From NCBI RefSeq assembly GCF_000787695.1, contig NZ_BBPH01000021.1, forward strand, positions 1-64,000: a DNA stretch of 64,000 nt, read 5' to 3'. This DNA comes from Paracoccus sp. PAMC 22219. Its GTDB lineage: Bacteria; Pseudomonadota; Alphaproteobacteria; Rhodobacterales; Rhodobacteraceae. Made by a program: the position numbers and the translations under genes. Numbering within the stretch: the first letter of the stretch is position 1; the number at the start of each line of letters is the position of its first letter. This document shows positions 18,152-27,825 of this stretch, one piece after another. The notes below the pieces were generated by a model. That model saw nothing but the letters and a program-made list of their open reading frames with translations, was not told the origin of the DNA and did not search any database.

Positions 18152-19207
18152 ATGAGCCAGGAATCACTGCTGCACGAGATGAACGACCGCTCCCGCGAAG
18201 TGTTCCGCCGGGTCGTCGAATCCTATCTGGAAACCGGAGAGCCGGTCGGCTCTCGCACGTTGACGCGCGCGCTGTCGGAAAAGGTCAGCGCCGCGACCAT
18301 CCGCAACGTGATGCAGGACCTGGAATTCATGGGCCTGCTGGACAGCCCGCACGCATCGGCCGGGCGTCTGCCGTCGCAGATGGGCCTGCGCCTGTTCGTG
18401 GACGGCATGATGGAGATCGACGCCGTCAATTCGACCGACCGCGCCGCCATCGACCAGACGCTTGGCAATGACGACCCCGAAACCGGGGTGCTGCTGGACC
18501 GTGTCAGCACCGCGCTGTCGTCGATCACGCGCGGCGCGTCGCTGGTCCTGATGCCCAAGCACGAGGCGCCGATCCGTCATATCGAATTCGTCAGCCTGGG
18601 GCCGGACCGGGCGCTGGTGGTGCTGGTCTTTGCCGACGGGCATGTGGAGAACCGCATCTTCACCCCGCCACCCGGCCAGACCCCGTCCTCGATGCGCGAG
18701 GCCGGGAATTTCCTGAATGCCATGGCCGAGGGCAAGACACTGGCCGAACTGCGCGGCCATCTGTCCCAGCAGATCAACGTCCGCAGGCGCGAACTGGACG
18801 TTCTGGCGGCCGAGCTGGTGGAATCGGGCATCGCGCTGTGGGGGGCCGAGGCCGCCGATCCGCGCCTGATCGTGCGGGGCCGCGCCAACCTGCTGGACCG
18901 CGAGGCCGCCGATCTGGACCGCATCCGCGTGCTGTTCGACGATCTGGAACGCAAGCGCGACATCGTCGAGTTCCTGGAACTGACCGAACGCGGAGAGGGT
19001 GTGCGCATTTTCATCGGCTCCGAGAACAAGCTTTTTTCACTTTCGGGTTCCGCTCTGGTGGTTTCACCCTATATGAATGCCGACCGGAAAATTGTGGGCG
19101 CGGTGGGTGTCATCGGTCCGACCCGGCTGAATTACGGCCGGATCGTGCCGATCGTCGATTATACCGCGCAGCTGGTCGGGCGGGTGCTGTCCGGCCGGAA
19201 AGGATGA
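18152..19207 (+). CDS. hrcA: Heat-inducible transcription repressor HrcA
   Basis: 351 residues. An N-terminal winged helix ([22 protein letters not shown]) is followed by the family motif [24 protein letters not shown], a GAF-like middle and a C-terminal [29 protein letters not shown]. HrcA represses groESL/dnaK-type operons at CIRCE elements. The ATG at 18152 matches the family N-terminus. I looked for a CIRCE (TTAGCACTC-N9-GAGTGCTAA) in the rph-hrcA gap and saw none, so autoregulation through CIRCE at this locus is not supported. Confidence 0.96.
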   Translation: MSQESLLHEMNDRSREVFRRVVESYLETGEPVGSRTLTRALSEKVSAATIRNVMQDLEFMGLLDSPHASAGRLPSQMGLRLFVDGMMEIDAVNSTDRAAIDQTLGNDDPETGVLLDRVSTALSSITRGASLVLMPKHEAPIRHIEFVSLGPDRALVVLVFADGHVENRIFTPPPGQTPSSMREAGNFLNAMAEGKTLAELRGHLSQQINVRRRELDVLAAELVESGIALWGAEAADPRLIVRGRANLLDREAADLDRIRVLFDDLERKRDIVEFLELTERGEGVRIFIGSENKLFSLSGSALVVSPYMNADRKIVGAVGVIGPTRLNYGRIVPIVDYTAQLVGRVLSGRKG

Positions 19208-19213
19208 AGTGAA

Positions 19214-19744
19214 ATGACCGAGCAGAATGAACAGCCCATGGACGAATTCATGGACGACCCCTTGGCCGATCCCGATGACGCCCTGGCCCGGCTGACCGCC
19301 GAGCGCGACGAACTGCGCGACAAGTGGATGCGCGCCTTGGCCGATGCCGAGAACTCGCGCAAGCGGGCCGACAAGGACCGCCGCGACGCCGAGAATTACG
19401 GCGGATCGCGCCTGGCACGCGACCTGCTGCCCGTGCATGATGCGCTGACCCGCGCGCTGGACGCCGCGGGCGACGAACAGCGCACCGCCGCCGCAGCCCT
19501 GATCGAGGGTGTCGAGCTGACCCTGCGCGAGCTGTCCAACGTGTTCATCAAGCACGGCGTGACGATCATCCGCCCCGAGGCCGGCGACAAGTTCGACCCC
19601 ACCCACCACGAGGCGATGTTCGAGGCCCCGGTCCCCGGCACCGTCGCGGGTCACATCATCCAGGTGATGGACAACGGCTTCATGCTGCATGACCGGCTGC
19701 TGCGCCCGGCCAAGGTCGGCGTGTCCTCGACCCCCGCCAGCTGA
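19214..19744 (+). CDS. grpE: GrpE, nucleotide exchange factor of DnaK
   Basis: 176 residues. The N-terminus is acidic and the long dimerisation helix includes LTAERDELRDKWMRALADAENSRKRADKDR. The beta domain carries FIKHGVTIIRPEAGDKFDPTHHEAMFEAPVPG and the late VMDNGFMLHDRLLRPAKVGVS. It lies 6 bases after hrcA and is followed by a strong hairpin, so hrcA-grpE forms a closed two-gene operon with dnaK elsewhere. Confidence 0.97.
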   Translation: MTEQNEQPMDEFMDDPLADPDDALARLTAERDELRDKWMRALADAENSRKRADKDRRDAENYGGSRLARDLLPVHDALTRALDAAGDEQRTAAAALIEGVELTLRELSNVFIKHGVTIIRPEAGDKFDPTHHEAMFEAPVPGTVAGHIIQVMDNGFMLHDRLLRPAKVGVSSTPAS

Positions 19745-19751
19745 GTGATTC

Positions 19752-19777
19752 GCAGCCCGGCCGGTGCGCCGGGCTGC
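19752..19777 (+). terminator. Hairpin terminator of hrcA-grpE
   Basis: A 10-bp perfect stem, GCAGCCCGGC (19752-19761) / GCCGGGCTGC (19768-19777), with a 6-base loop, begins 8 bases after the grpE stop. There is no clear T run, so termination efficiency is uncertain. Confidence 0.65.
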
Positions 19778-19852
19778 TACCTTCCGCTGACTTGCTGAAA
19801 GTTCCCGATGGCGTGACGCTTGGTCACATCCGGTCAGCCAGAGGAGGGGATG

Positions 19853-20437
19853 ATGACCAGCACTCAGGGGGTGCATATCCACCCTGCCGTCGATCACGGC
19901 ATCGCGAAAGGCAGTCCGGGTTTCTCGGGCGGAGTCCTGACGTGCCATTGCGCAACAAACCCGGTCAAGGTCCGGGTCAGCGCACAGACCGCCCATAACC
20001 ACGTCTGCGGCTGTACCAAGTGCTGGAAACCGGACGATGCGGTGTTCAGCCAGATCGCCGTCGTGTCGCGCGATTCCGTCGAGGTGCTGGAAGGCGCCGA
20101 CAAGCTGGAGATCGTCGATGCCGGTGCCGCCATCCAGCGCCACCGTTGCCGCGATTGTGGCGTGCACATGTATGGCCGGATCGAGAACAAGGATCATCCG
20201 TTCTACGGACTGGATTTCGTGCATACCGAACTGTCCGGGGAACAGGGCTGGGCGGCGCCGGAATTCGCGGCCTTCGTGAGCTCCGTCATCGAATCGGGGG
20301 TGGAGCCGGGCCGTATGGACGGCATCCGCTCGCGTCTGCGCGAACTGGGGCTGGAGCCCTATGACGCGCTGTCGCCCCCGCTGATGGACGCGATCGCCAC
20401 CAGCGTCGCCAAGCGTTCCGGTGCGCTGCCCGCTTGA
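19853..20437 (+). CDS. gfa: Gfa, glutathione-dependent formaldehyde-activating enzyme (S-(hydroxymethyl)glutathione synthase)
   Basis: 194 residues. It promotes condensation of formaldehyde with glutathione. The zinc-binding Cys residues lie in [24 protein letters not shown] and [19 protein letters not shown]. The protein begins [17 protein letters not shown], very like the Paracoccus denitrificans enzyme. The start could be the ATG at 19850 or 19853; both follow GAGGAGGGG. It stands upstream of the class III alcohol dehydrogenase that uses its product, with a hairpin between them. Confidence 0.95.
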   Translation: MTSTQGVHIHPAVDHGIAKGSPGFSGGVLTCHCATNPVKVRVSAQTAHNHVCGCTKCWKPDDAVFSQIAVVSRDSVEVLEGADKLEIVDAGAAIQRHRCRDCGVHMYGRIENKDHPFYGLDFVHTELSGEQGWAAPEFAAFVSSVIESGVEPGRMDGIRSRLRELGLEPYDALSPPLMDAIATSVAKRSGALPA

Positions 20438-20468
20438 CGGGGATGCGCATTAGACGGGAAGAACAGCC

Positions 20469-20492
20469 AAGGGGCCGCTTCGTCGGCCCCTT
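20469..20492 (+). terminator. Hairpin between gfa and the formaldehyde dehydrogenase gene
   Basis: A perfect 9-bp stem, AAGGGGCCG (20469-20477) / CGGCCCCTT (20484-20492), with a 6-base loop lies 31 bases after gfa. There is no T run. It may end gfa transcription or act as a partial attenuator. Confidence 0.55.
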
Positions 20493-20546
20493 CGACCTGA
20501 CTGAAACGCCCGACCGACAAGCCCGTGAGGGAACAGGAGAATTGCC

Positions 20547-21677
<1,131 letters not shown>

Positions 21678-21703
21678 TCCTTCATGGCTGCTTAGGTAAA
21701 AGA

Positions 21704-21729
21704 ACGGCGGGACCTCCGGGCCCCGCCGT
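21704..21729 (+). terminator. Possible terminator hairpin after the formaldehyde dehydrogenase gene
   Basis: An 8-bp stem, ACGGCGGG (21704-21711) / CCCGCCGT (21722-21729), with a 10-base loop lies 26 bases after the stop. There is no T run. It may separate this gene from the clpP-like gene. Confidence 0.45.
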
Positions 21730-21758
21730 CGCCATGAGAGAGAACAAGGAGCAGGCCG

Positions 21759-22390
21759 ATGCGTCACCAGTGGCTGGACGATGACGACGACGAACCGCAA
21801 GAAGACGACCGCCGCCACAAGGAAGAGGGCGGGCTGGGCCTGCCCGAAGGCGACAAGATCGGCAAGCTGTACTTCAAGTCGCGCACGGTGATCGTGGCGG
21901 GCGCCATCAACGACAAGCTGGCGCAGCGCACCGTGGCCCACCTGCTGGCCCTGGCCGAGGAAAGCGACAAGCCGATCAACATGCTGATCTCGTCCCCCGG
22001 CGGGCACGTGGAATCGGGCGACATGATCCACGACGTGATCAAGTTCATCCGCCCCACCGTGCGCACCATCGGGTCGGGCTGGGTCGCCAGCGCCGGCGCG
22101 CTGATCTTCGTCGCGGCGAAGAAGGAAAACCGCTATTGCCTGCCCAACACGCGCTTCCTGATCCACCAGCCTCGGGCGGGATCGGCGGCACGTCGTCGGA
22201 CATGATGATCCAGGCGGAGCAGGTGCGCCTGATGCGTGACCGCCTGAACCAGATCTTCGCCGAGGCGACCGGCCAGAAGGTCGAGCGGATCGAGAAGGAC
22301 ACGCAGCGCGACTTCTGGCTGAACACCAAGGAGGCGCTGGATTACGGCCTTCTGGGCCAGATCATCCGCACCGTGGACGACCTGAAATGA
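21759..22390 (+). CDS. ClpP-family serine protease, orphan (frameshifted as read)
   Basis: Self-compartmentalised Clp protease subunit, about 210 residues after repair. The Ser-His-Asp triad fits SGWVASAGALIF (Ser), NTRFLIHQP (His) and the Asp in TQRDFWLN, with the following EALDYGLLG typical. One base is missing at 22170-22171 (cc for ccc or ccg), after which SGGIGGTSSDMMIQAEQV continues. The N-terminus is unusual: an acidic stretch (DDDDDEPQEDDRRHKEE) replaces the usual short pore loop. No ClpX or ClpA gene is adjacent. It lies between the formaldehyde dehydrogenase and fghA and overlaps the acetyltransferase by 4 bases. Its substrate is unknown. Confidence 0.88.
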
Positions 22391-22907
22391 GCGGGTCTGG
22401 CGGGGTGGTGATCCGCCCCGCCACCCCCGACGACCACGACGCGATCTGGGCCATCCTGGAGCCCGTGTACCGCGCCGGAGAGACCTATTGCATCCCCCGC
22501 GATGTCACCCGGGCCGAGGCGATCGCCGACTGGTTCGCGCCTCCCTTCACGGGGTTCGTCGCGGTCCTGGACGGTCGCATCCTGGGGACCAGCCATGTCG
22601 GCGCGAACCGCCCGGCCGGCGGATCGCATGTCGCCAACGCGTCCTTTGCCACCCATCCCGATGCGCGCGGCCGTGGCGTCGCGCGCGCGCTGGTCGATCA
22701 CGCGAAATCCTGGGCCGCGGCGCAGGGATCACCGCGATGCAGTTCAATTTCGTGGTTTCGACCAACGCCGATGCCGTCCATTTGTGGCAGAAGGCCGGTT
22801 TTGCCATTGTGGGCCGGCTGCCGGGGGCGTTTCGTCATCCCCAGCTTGGGCCGGTCGACGCGCTGGTCATGTTCCACACCCTGAAGGGAGAGCCCGATGA
22901 GCCTTGA
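22387..22907 (+). CDS. GNAT-family N-acetyltransferase (frameshifted as read)
   Basis: About 173 residues after repair. The N-terminus VVIRPATPDDHDAIWAIL and the acetyl-CoA-binding loop ATHPDARGRGVARALVDHAK (R/Q-x-x-G-x-A type) mark the GNAT fold. The second half, AMQFNFVVSTNADAVHLWQK then FAIVGRLPGAFRHP, lies in another frame; adding one G or C at 22725-22728 joins them. It resembles phosphinothricin/L-amino acid acetyltransferases, but the substrate cannot be told. Its start overlaps the clpP-like stop (ATGA) and its end overlaps fghA by 11 bases, so it is translated as part of the same operon. Confidence 0.82.
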
Positions 22908-23729
22908 GACCCTGTCCGAAACCCGCAGCTTCGGCGGCACCCAGGGCGTCTATCGCCACAAGTCGCAGGCGACCGGCACCGACATGACCTTTGCGGTCTA
23001 CCTGCCGGAAATGGCGCTGCACGGGCCCGTGCCGGTGCTTTGGTACCTGTCCGGTCTGACCTGCAACCACGAGAACGCGATGACCAAGGCCGCCGCCCAG
23101 CAATGGTGCGACGAGGCCGGGATCGCCATCATCTTTCCCGACACCTCGCCCCGCGGCGAGGGTGTGGCCAATGACGAGGCCTTTGACCTGGGCCAGGGCG
23201 CGGGCTTTTACGTCAACGCGACGCAGGACCCGTGGAAGCCGCATTTCCAGATGTGGCATTACATCGTCCACGAACTGCCCGAACTGGTGTCCGACAATTT
23301 CGCCATCGACCGCGACGCAATGGGGATCACCGGCCATTCGATGGGCGGGCACGGCGCGCTGACCATCGCGATGACCCATCCCGACCGCTACAAGTCGGTC
23401 TCGGCGTTTTCCCCCATCGCGAACCCGACGGAATCGGACTGGGGCCGCAAACAGTTCACGGCCTATCTGGGCGACGATCGCGACACCTGGCGCGCCCATG
23501 ACGCGACCCTGCTGATGACCGAGAAGGGCTATCCCGGAGAGGTGCTGATCGACCAGGGCGCAACGATCAGTTCCTGGACCTGCTGCGTCCCGAATCGTTG
23601 GCCCATGCGATGATGGCGCGCCGCCAGCCCGGCCAGTTCCGGATGCATCCGGGTTACGACCACAGCTACTTCTTCGTGCAGAGCTTCATGGCCGACCACG
23701 TCTTCTGGCACGCCGAACGGCTGGTCTGA
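22897..23729 (+). CDS. fghA: S-formylglutathione hydrolase (frameshifted as read)
   Basis: 277 residues after repair. It hydrolyses S-formylglutathione to formate and glutathione, completing formaldehyde oxidation. The esterase-D fold carries LSGLTCNHENAMTKA, the nucleophile elbow GHSMGGHGAL (Ser near 148), LIDQGANDQFLDLL with the catalytic Asp and HPGYDHSYFFVQSF with the His. One C is missing at 23561 (gcgcaac for gcgccaac); past it, the correct frame continues to the TGA at 23727-23729. The ATG at 22897 overlaps the acetyltransferase gene by 11 bases. Confidence 0.95.
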
Positions 23730-23752
23730 TCCGATTGCCGAACATTCCCGAT

Positions 23753-23798
23753 GCCCCTGCCATTTTCCCATAAGACTTTAGGGGCAAAGGGCAGGGGC
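23753..23798. repeat. Inverted repeat upstream of xoxF
   Basis: Nine-base arms GCCCCTGCC (23753-23761) and GGCAGGGGC (23790-23798) are separated by 28 bases that include cataagactttagg. It could be the terminator of fghA or a regulatory dyad in the xoxF upstream region. Confidence 0.45.
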
Positions 23799-23831
23799 CG
23801 CGATTGACGCAAGGGGGTGCCCGACCAACAA

Positions 23832-23881
23832 CTTGGATATGGAGCGCCGCGGGGGGAGGAAATCCGCGGCACTTATCCAAG
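23832..23881 (+). promoter_or_regulatory. Two-tier stem-loop in the 5' leader of xoxF
   Basis: Outer arms CTTGGATA (23832-23839) / TATCCAAG (23874-23881) enclose inner arms GCCGCGG (23846-23852) / CCGCGGC (23864-23870) around a purine-rich loop. The 3' outer arm ends directly at the ribosome binding site (GGAGCGGAGGAG, 23882-23893) of xoxF. The placement suggests a regulatory leader or mRNA-stabilising structure; whether it senses anything is unknown. Confidence 0.5.
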
Positions 23882-23899
23882 GGAGCGGAGGAGCACTCG

Positions 23900-25702
23900 A
23901 TGAAACATCTCTTGAACAGCGCGGCTATTGCGCTGCTTCTGACCGGCGCATCGGCTTACGCGAATGAAAGCGTCCTGACCGAAACCGCCGAAGCCGGGCA
24001 GTGGGCGATCCAGACCGGCGATTATGCCAACCAGCGGTATTCGGAACTGGACCAGATCACCCGCGAGAACGTGGGCGACCTGCGCGTCGCCTGGACATTC
24101 TCGACCGGCGTGCTGCGCGGACATGAGGGTGGCCCGCTGGTCGTGGACAACGTGATGTATGTCCACACGCCGTTCCCGAACAACATCTTTGCGCTGGACC
24201 TGAACGACAACGGCAAGATCCTGTGGCGGCACACGCCCCAGCAGGACCCCGAGGTCATCGCGGTCATGTGCTGCGACACCGTCTATCGCGGCCCGGCCTA
24301 TGCCGACGGGATGATCATCAGCCACCAGGCTGACACCACGCTGCTGGCGTTGGACGCCAAGACCGGCGAAGTCAAATGGTCGGTCAAGACCGGCGACCCG
24401 GCCATCGGCGAGACGAACACCGCCACCGTTATGCCCGTGGGCGACAAGGTGATCGTGGGCGTGTCGGGCGGCGAATACGGCGTGCGCGGCCGCATCACGG
24501 CCTATAACCTGGCCGACGGCACCGAGGCGTGGAAAGCCTATTCCACCGGCCCCGACGCAGAAATGCTGGTCGACCCCGAAACCACCATGCATCTGGGCAA
24601 GCCCATCGGTGCCGACAGCTCGCTGAATAGCTGGGAAGGCGATCAGTGGAAGATCGGCGGCGGTTCGACCTGGGGCTGGTATTCCTATGATCCGGACCTG
24701 AACCTGATCTATTACGGCACCGGCAACCCCTCGACCTGGAACCCGTCGCAGCGTCCGGGCGACAACCGCTGGTCCATGACCATCATGGCCCGCGACGCCG
24801 ATACCGGCATGGCCAAGTGGTTCTACCAGAAGACGCCCCATGACGAATGGGACTATGACGGCGTGAACGAGAACATCCTGGTCGACCAGGAGATCGACGG
24901 CCAGATGCGCAAGCTGCTGGTGAACTTCGACCGCAACGGTTTCGGCTATACGCTGGACCGCGAGACGGGCGAACTGCTGGTCGCCGAAAAGTTCGACCCG
25001 GCCGTCAACTGGGCGACCGAAGTCGACATGAACAAGGACTCGGAGACCTATGGTCGTCCGCTGGTCGTGTCGGAATTCTCGACCGCCCAGAACGGCGAGG
25101 ACACGAACACCACCGGCGTCTGCCCCGCGGCCCTTGGCACCAAGGACCAGCAGCCGGCGTCCTATTCGCCCAAGACCGGTCTGTTCTACGTGCCGACGAA
25201 CCACGTCTGCATGGACTATGAGCCCTTCCGTGTCGCCTACACCGCCGGCCAGCCTTATGTCGGCGCGACCCTGTCGATGTACCCGGCCCCCGAAAGCCAC
25301 GGCGGCATGGGCAACTTCATCGCCTGGGACGCCGTCGCGGGCGAGATCAAGTGGTCGCTGCCGGAACAGTTCTCTGTCTGGTCGGGCGCCCTGGCGACCG
25401 CGGGCGATGTGGTCTTCTACGGCACGCTGGAAGGTTACCTGAAGGCCGTCGACGCCGAAACGGGAGAGGAGCTGTACAGCTTCAAGACCCCGTCGGGCAT
25501 CATCGGCAACACGATGACCTACGAGAACAACGGCAAGCAATATGTCGCGGTTCTGTCGGGAGTCGGCGGATGGGCCGGGATCGGTCTGGCCGCGGGCCTG
25601 ACCAACCCCAATGACGGTCTGGGTGCCGTGGGCGGCTATGCGGCCCTCAGCGACTACACCGAACTGGGCGGTCAGCTGACCGTGTTCGAACTGCCGGACT
25701 GA
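23900..25702 (+). CDS. xoxF: XoxF, lanthanide-dependent PQQ methanol dehydrogenase
   Basis: 600 residues including a signal peptide (cleavage likely after GASAYA, near 21). Periplasmic PQQ enzyme oxidising methanol. Vicinal Cys124-Cys125 ([10 protein letters not shown]) forms the disulfide near PQQ. Metal ligands fit Glu192 (GGEYGVRG), Asn276 (GTGNPST) and catalytic Asp318 (DEWDYDGVN). Asp320, two residues on, is the known XoxF lanthanide signature where MxaF has Ala. The propeller's tryptophan-docking repeats (for example [17 protein letters not shown]) are present. The ATG at 23900 was chosen because it yields the signal peptide and follows a strong GGAG site. XoxG and XoxJ follow. The XoxF5 clade is likely but not proven. 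Confidence 0.97.
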   Translation: MKHLLNSAAIALLLTGASAYANESVLTETAEAGQWAIQTGDYANQRYSELDQITRENVGDLRVAWTFSTGVLRGHEGGPLVVDNVMYVHTPFPNNIFALDLNDNGKILWRHTPQQDPEVIAVMCCDTVYRGPAYADGMIISHQADTTLLALDAKTGEVKWSVKTGDPAIGETNTATVMPVGDKVIVGVSGGEYGVRGRITAYNLADGTEAWKAYSTGPDAEMLVDPETTMHLGKPIGADSSLNSWEGDQWKIGGGSTWGWYSYDPDLNLIYYGTGNPSTWNPSQRPGDNRWSMTIMARDADTGMAKWFYQKTPHDEWDYDGVNENILVDQEIDGQMRKLLVNFDRNGFGYTLDRETGELLVAEKFDPAVNWATEVDMNKDSETYGRPLVVSEFSTAQNGEDTNTTGVCPAALGTKDQQPASYSPKTGLFYVPTNHVCMDYEPFRVAYTAGQPYVGATLSMYPAPESHGGMGNFIAWDAVAGEIKWSLPEQFSVWSGALATAGDVVFYGTLEGYLKAVDAETGEELYSFKTPSGIIGNTMTYENNGKQYVAVLSGVGGWAGIGLAAGLTNPNDGLGAVGGYAALSDYTELGGQLTVFELPD

Positions 25703-25766
25703 TCTTTCCGGCCGCGGGGCGTCTCATACTTTCGTTCCGCATACGCAAGCGTGACCTATGACGGCG

Positions 25767-25812
25767 CCGCCCCAGCCTTAGACTGGGGCGGAACCGTCTG
25801 AGGAGACAGACG
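25767..25812 (+). repeat. Tandem hairpins between xoxF and xoxG
   Basis: First hairpin: CCGCCCCAG (25767-25775) / CTGGGGCGG (25783-25791), 7-base loop. Second: CGTCTG (25795-25800) / CAGACG (25807-25812), 6-base loop, ending about 20 bases before the xoxG start. There is no T run, so partial termination or protection of the xoxF mRNA 3' end is more likely than full termination. Confidence 0.6.
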
Positions 25813-25832
25813 ACTTTGGGAGGACTTCCGAC

Positions 25833-26480
25833 ATGAAAGCCATCACCAGCCTCACGGCGCTGGTCCTGGGCGCATCCTTGGCCGGCATGGCCTGGGCGCA
25901 GACCGAAACGACGCCCCCGGCGGATGCGGGCGCTGGTGCGGCCGCCGCCGTGTCGGGCGATACCGCGGCCGAGGCACCGGCCGGCGCTGCCGCCGATCCG
26001 GCGGCCGAACCCACCGATACCGCCGCAGCGGGCGCCCATGTCCTGCCCAATGGCCAGGACATGACCGCCGTGACCGAGGTGGATGGCCGCTGGCGCAACG
26101 CCGAGGATATTCCGACCTTCAAGGTCGAGGACGGCGTCGTCGATTTCGCCACCTTCAATGGTTTCCGCCGTTATCACGCGGAATGCCATGTCTGCCATGG
26201 TCCCGACGGCGAGGGGTCGACCTATGCCCCCGCACTGAAGGAATCGGTGCTGCGCATGGATTACTACGACTTCATGCAGGTCGTGGCGTCCGGTCGGCAG
26301 GGGTCGAATTCCGTGATGCCCGCGTTCGGCACCAACAAGAACGTCTGGTGCTATATCGACGACATCTATGTCTATCTGCTGGCGCATGGCACCGACACGA
26401 TCGGTCGCGGCCGCCCGGCGGAACGCGCCGACAAGTCCGAGGACTATACCGCGCAGGAAGATTCCTGCATGTCCAGTTGA
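25833..26480 (+). CDS. xoxG: XoxG, cytochrome c553i-like electron acceptor of XoxF
   Basis: 215 residues. A signal peptide (MKAITSLTALVLGASLAGMA, cut after AWA) is followed by an Ala/Pro/Glu-rich linker at about 24-68, as known for Paracoccus c553i (CycB). The single haem site is C118-H-V-C121-H122 and the distal ligand is probably Met162 (SVMPAFG). It accepts electrons from XoxF in the periplasm and passes them to the oxidase chain. Two further Cys (VWCYIDD and EDSCMSS) might form a disulfide. GGGAGGA precedes the ATG. Confidence 0.94.
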   Translation: MKAITSLTALVLGASLAGMAWAQTETTPPADAGAGAAAAVSGDTAAEAPAGAAADPAAEPTDTAAAGAHVLPNGQDMTAVTEVDGRWRNAEDIPTFKVEDGVVDFATFNGFRRYHAECHVCHGPDGEGSTYAPALKESVLRMDYYDFMQVVASGRQGSNSVMPAFGTNKNVWCYIDDIYVYLLAHGTDTIGRGRPAERADKSEDYTAQEDSCMSS

Positions 26481-27298
26481 CGGTCCTGGGACGCCTTGCA
26501 GGACTGATGCTGGCTGCGGGGGTGCTGGCCACCCCCGCAGCCGCACAGGTGGCGGACCTGCGGTCCACCACCCAGTTCCGCGTCTGCGCCGACCCTGCCA
26601 ATTCCCCGATGTCCAGCCGCGACGGCAGCGGCTTCGAGAACACGCTGGCCGATTTCTTCGGCCAACAGCTGGGACTGCCGGTCACGTATTACTGGTTTCC
26701 ATCGGGCATGGGGTTCGTCCAGCGCACCTTGCGCGAGGGGAACTGCGACGTGGTGATCGGCTATGCCCAGGGGGACGAGCTGGTCCAGAACACCAACCAT
26801 TATTACACGTCGGTCTATGGCATCGTGACGCGCAAAGACGGGCCGCTGGCGCAGGTGGACCGGCTGACCGACCCGGCGTTAAAGGATCACGGCATCGGCG
26901 TGGTGGCGGGGACGCCGCCTGCCACGCATCTGGCCCGCGCAGGCCTGGCGCCCAACATGCGCGGCGTCGATCTGTTCGTCGACCGCCGGGTCGAGGATCC
27001 GATGGGGGATCTGCTGGACGATGTCCGCAGCGGAGAGACGGGCGCCGCCGTGCTGTGGGGACCGCTGGCCGGGCCGCGCGTCAAGGACGACCCGGACCTG
27101 CAGTTCGTGCCGCTGCTGCACGAAGAGGCCTCGCCGCGGCTGTTCTTCCGCATCACCATGGGCGTGCGCCCCGAGGAGCAGGAATGGAAGCGCGACCTGA
27201 ACAGCATGATCCGGCGCAATCAGGACGGCATCAACCAGATCCTGCACGAGGCCGGCGTCCCGCTGGTCGACGACTATGGCAAGGAAGTGCTGCCGTGA
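26477..27298 (+). CDS. xoxJ: XoxJ, periplasmic binding protein-like factor of the XoxF system
   Basis: 273 residues with the solute-binding-protein type 3 fold: STTQFRVCADPANSPMSS, FENTLADFFGQQLGL, YYWFPSGMGFVQRTL, GNCDVVIGYAQGDE. XoxJ proteins are thought to help activate or mature XoxF. I place the start at the TTG at 26477, overlapping the xoxG stop by 4 bases, because it gives a full signal peptide with a basic n-region (MTVLGRLAGLMLAAGVLA, cut after AAA). The first ATG at 26507 would leave no positive charge. Its stop overlaps the next gene's GTG. Confidence 0.9.
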   Translation: MTVLGRLAGLMLAAGVLATPAAAQVADLRSTTQFRVCADPANSPMSSRDGSGFENTLADFFGQQLGLPVTYYWFPSGMGFVQRTLREGNCDVVIGYAQGDELVQNTNHYYTSVYGIVTRKDGPLAQVDRLTDPALKDHGIGVVAGTPPATHLARAGLAPNMRGVDLFVDRRVEDPMGDLLDDVRSGETGAAVLWGPLAGPRVKDDPDLQFVPLLHEEASPRLFFRITMGVRPEEQEWKRDLNSMIRRNQDGINQILHEAGVPLVDDYGKEVLP

Positions 27299-27825
27299 TC
27301 CGGCTGCTGGTGCTGGCGCTGTTGCTGGCACCCGCAGCGCGGGCCGAAAGCGTGCCCGAACCCGATACCTATCGGGGCGAGCCCTATCGCGGGGCCGTGC
27401 CTGCGACGCTGGCGGGGGCGCAGGTCGTCGACGTGGATCAGGCCATCGCCCTTCAGGGTCAGGCGGCGTTTCTGGACGTTCTGCCGCGGCCCAAGGCCAA
27501 GCCCGCGGGTCTGCCCGAAGGCACGATCTGGAACGAACCCCCGCACCGCTCGATTCCCGGTGCGGTTTGGTTGTGGGACACCGGCTATCAGGCGCTGTCC
27601 CCCGCCGAAGAAACGCGCCTGCGCGACGGTCTGACCCAAGCCAAGGCCGGCGACCCGACCCGGCCCGTGGTGATCTTCTGTCGCGCCGATTGCTGGATGA
27701 GCTGGAATGCCGCGCGGCGGGCGATCGAATGGGGGTTCGACCCGGTGATCTGGTTTCCCGGCGGCACGGATGCCTGGGAACAGGCCGGTCAGCCCCTTGT
27801 CACGGTGGACCCTGTCGCCCCGTAA
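27295..27825 (+). CDS. Rhodanese-like protein of the PQQ-dependent catabolism-associated CXXCW family
   Basis: 176 residues starting at the GTG at 27295, which overlaps the xoxJ stop by 4 bases. A signal peptide (IRLLVLALLLAPAARA) is followed by a rhodanese-like domain with VVIFCRADCWMSWNAARRA. The CRADCW motif, two Cys and a Trp, defines a family that co-occurs with PQQ alcohol dehydrogenases and is suggested to bind a redox cofactor. WFPGGTDAWEQAGQPL near the end is the usual rhodanese close. It probably ends the xoxF-G-J operon and overlaps the convergent beta-propeller gene by 26 bases. Confidence 0.88.
   Translation: MIRLLVLALLLAPAARAESVPEPDTYRGEPYRGAVPATLAGAQVVDVDQAIALQGQAAFLDVLPRPKAKPAGLPEGTIWNEPPHRSIPGAVWLWDTGYQALSPAEETRLRDGLTQAKAGDPTRPVVIFCRADCWMSWNAARRAIEWGFDPVIWFPGGTDAWEQAGQPLVTVDPVAP

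Noticed and set aside
23900-25702. Calcium-dependent MxaF-type methanol dehydrogenase
   Set aside because: Residue 320 is Asp (WDYDGVN) where MxaF has Ala, and xoxG/xoxJ rather than mxaJ/mxaG/mxaI small-subunit genes follow.
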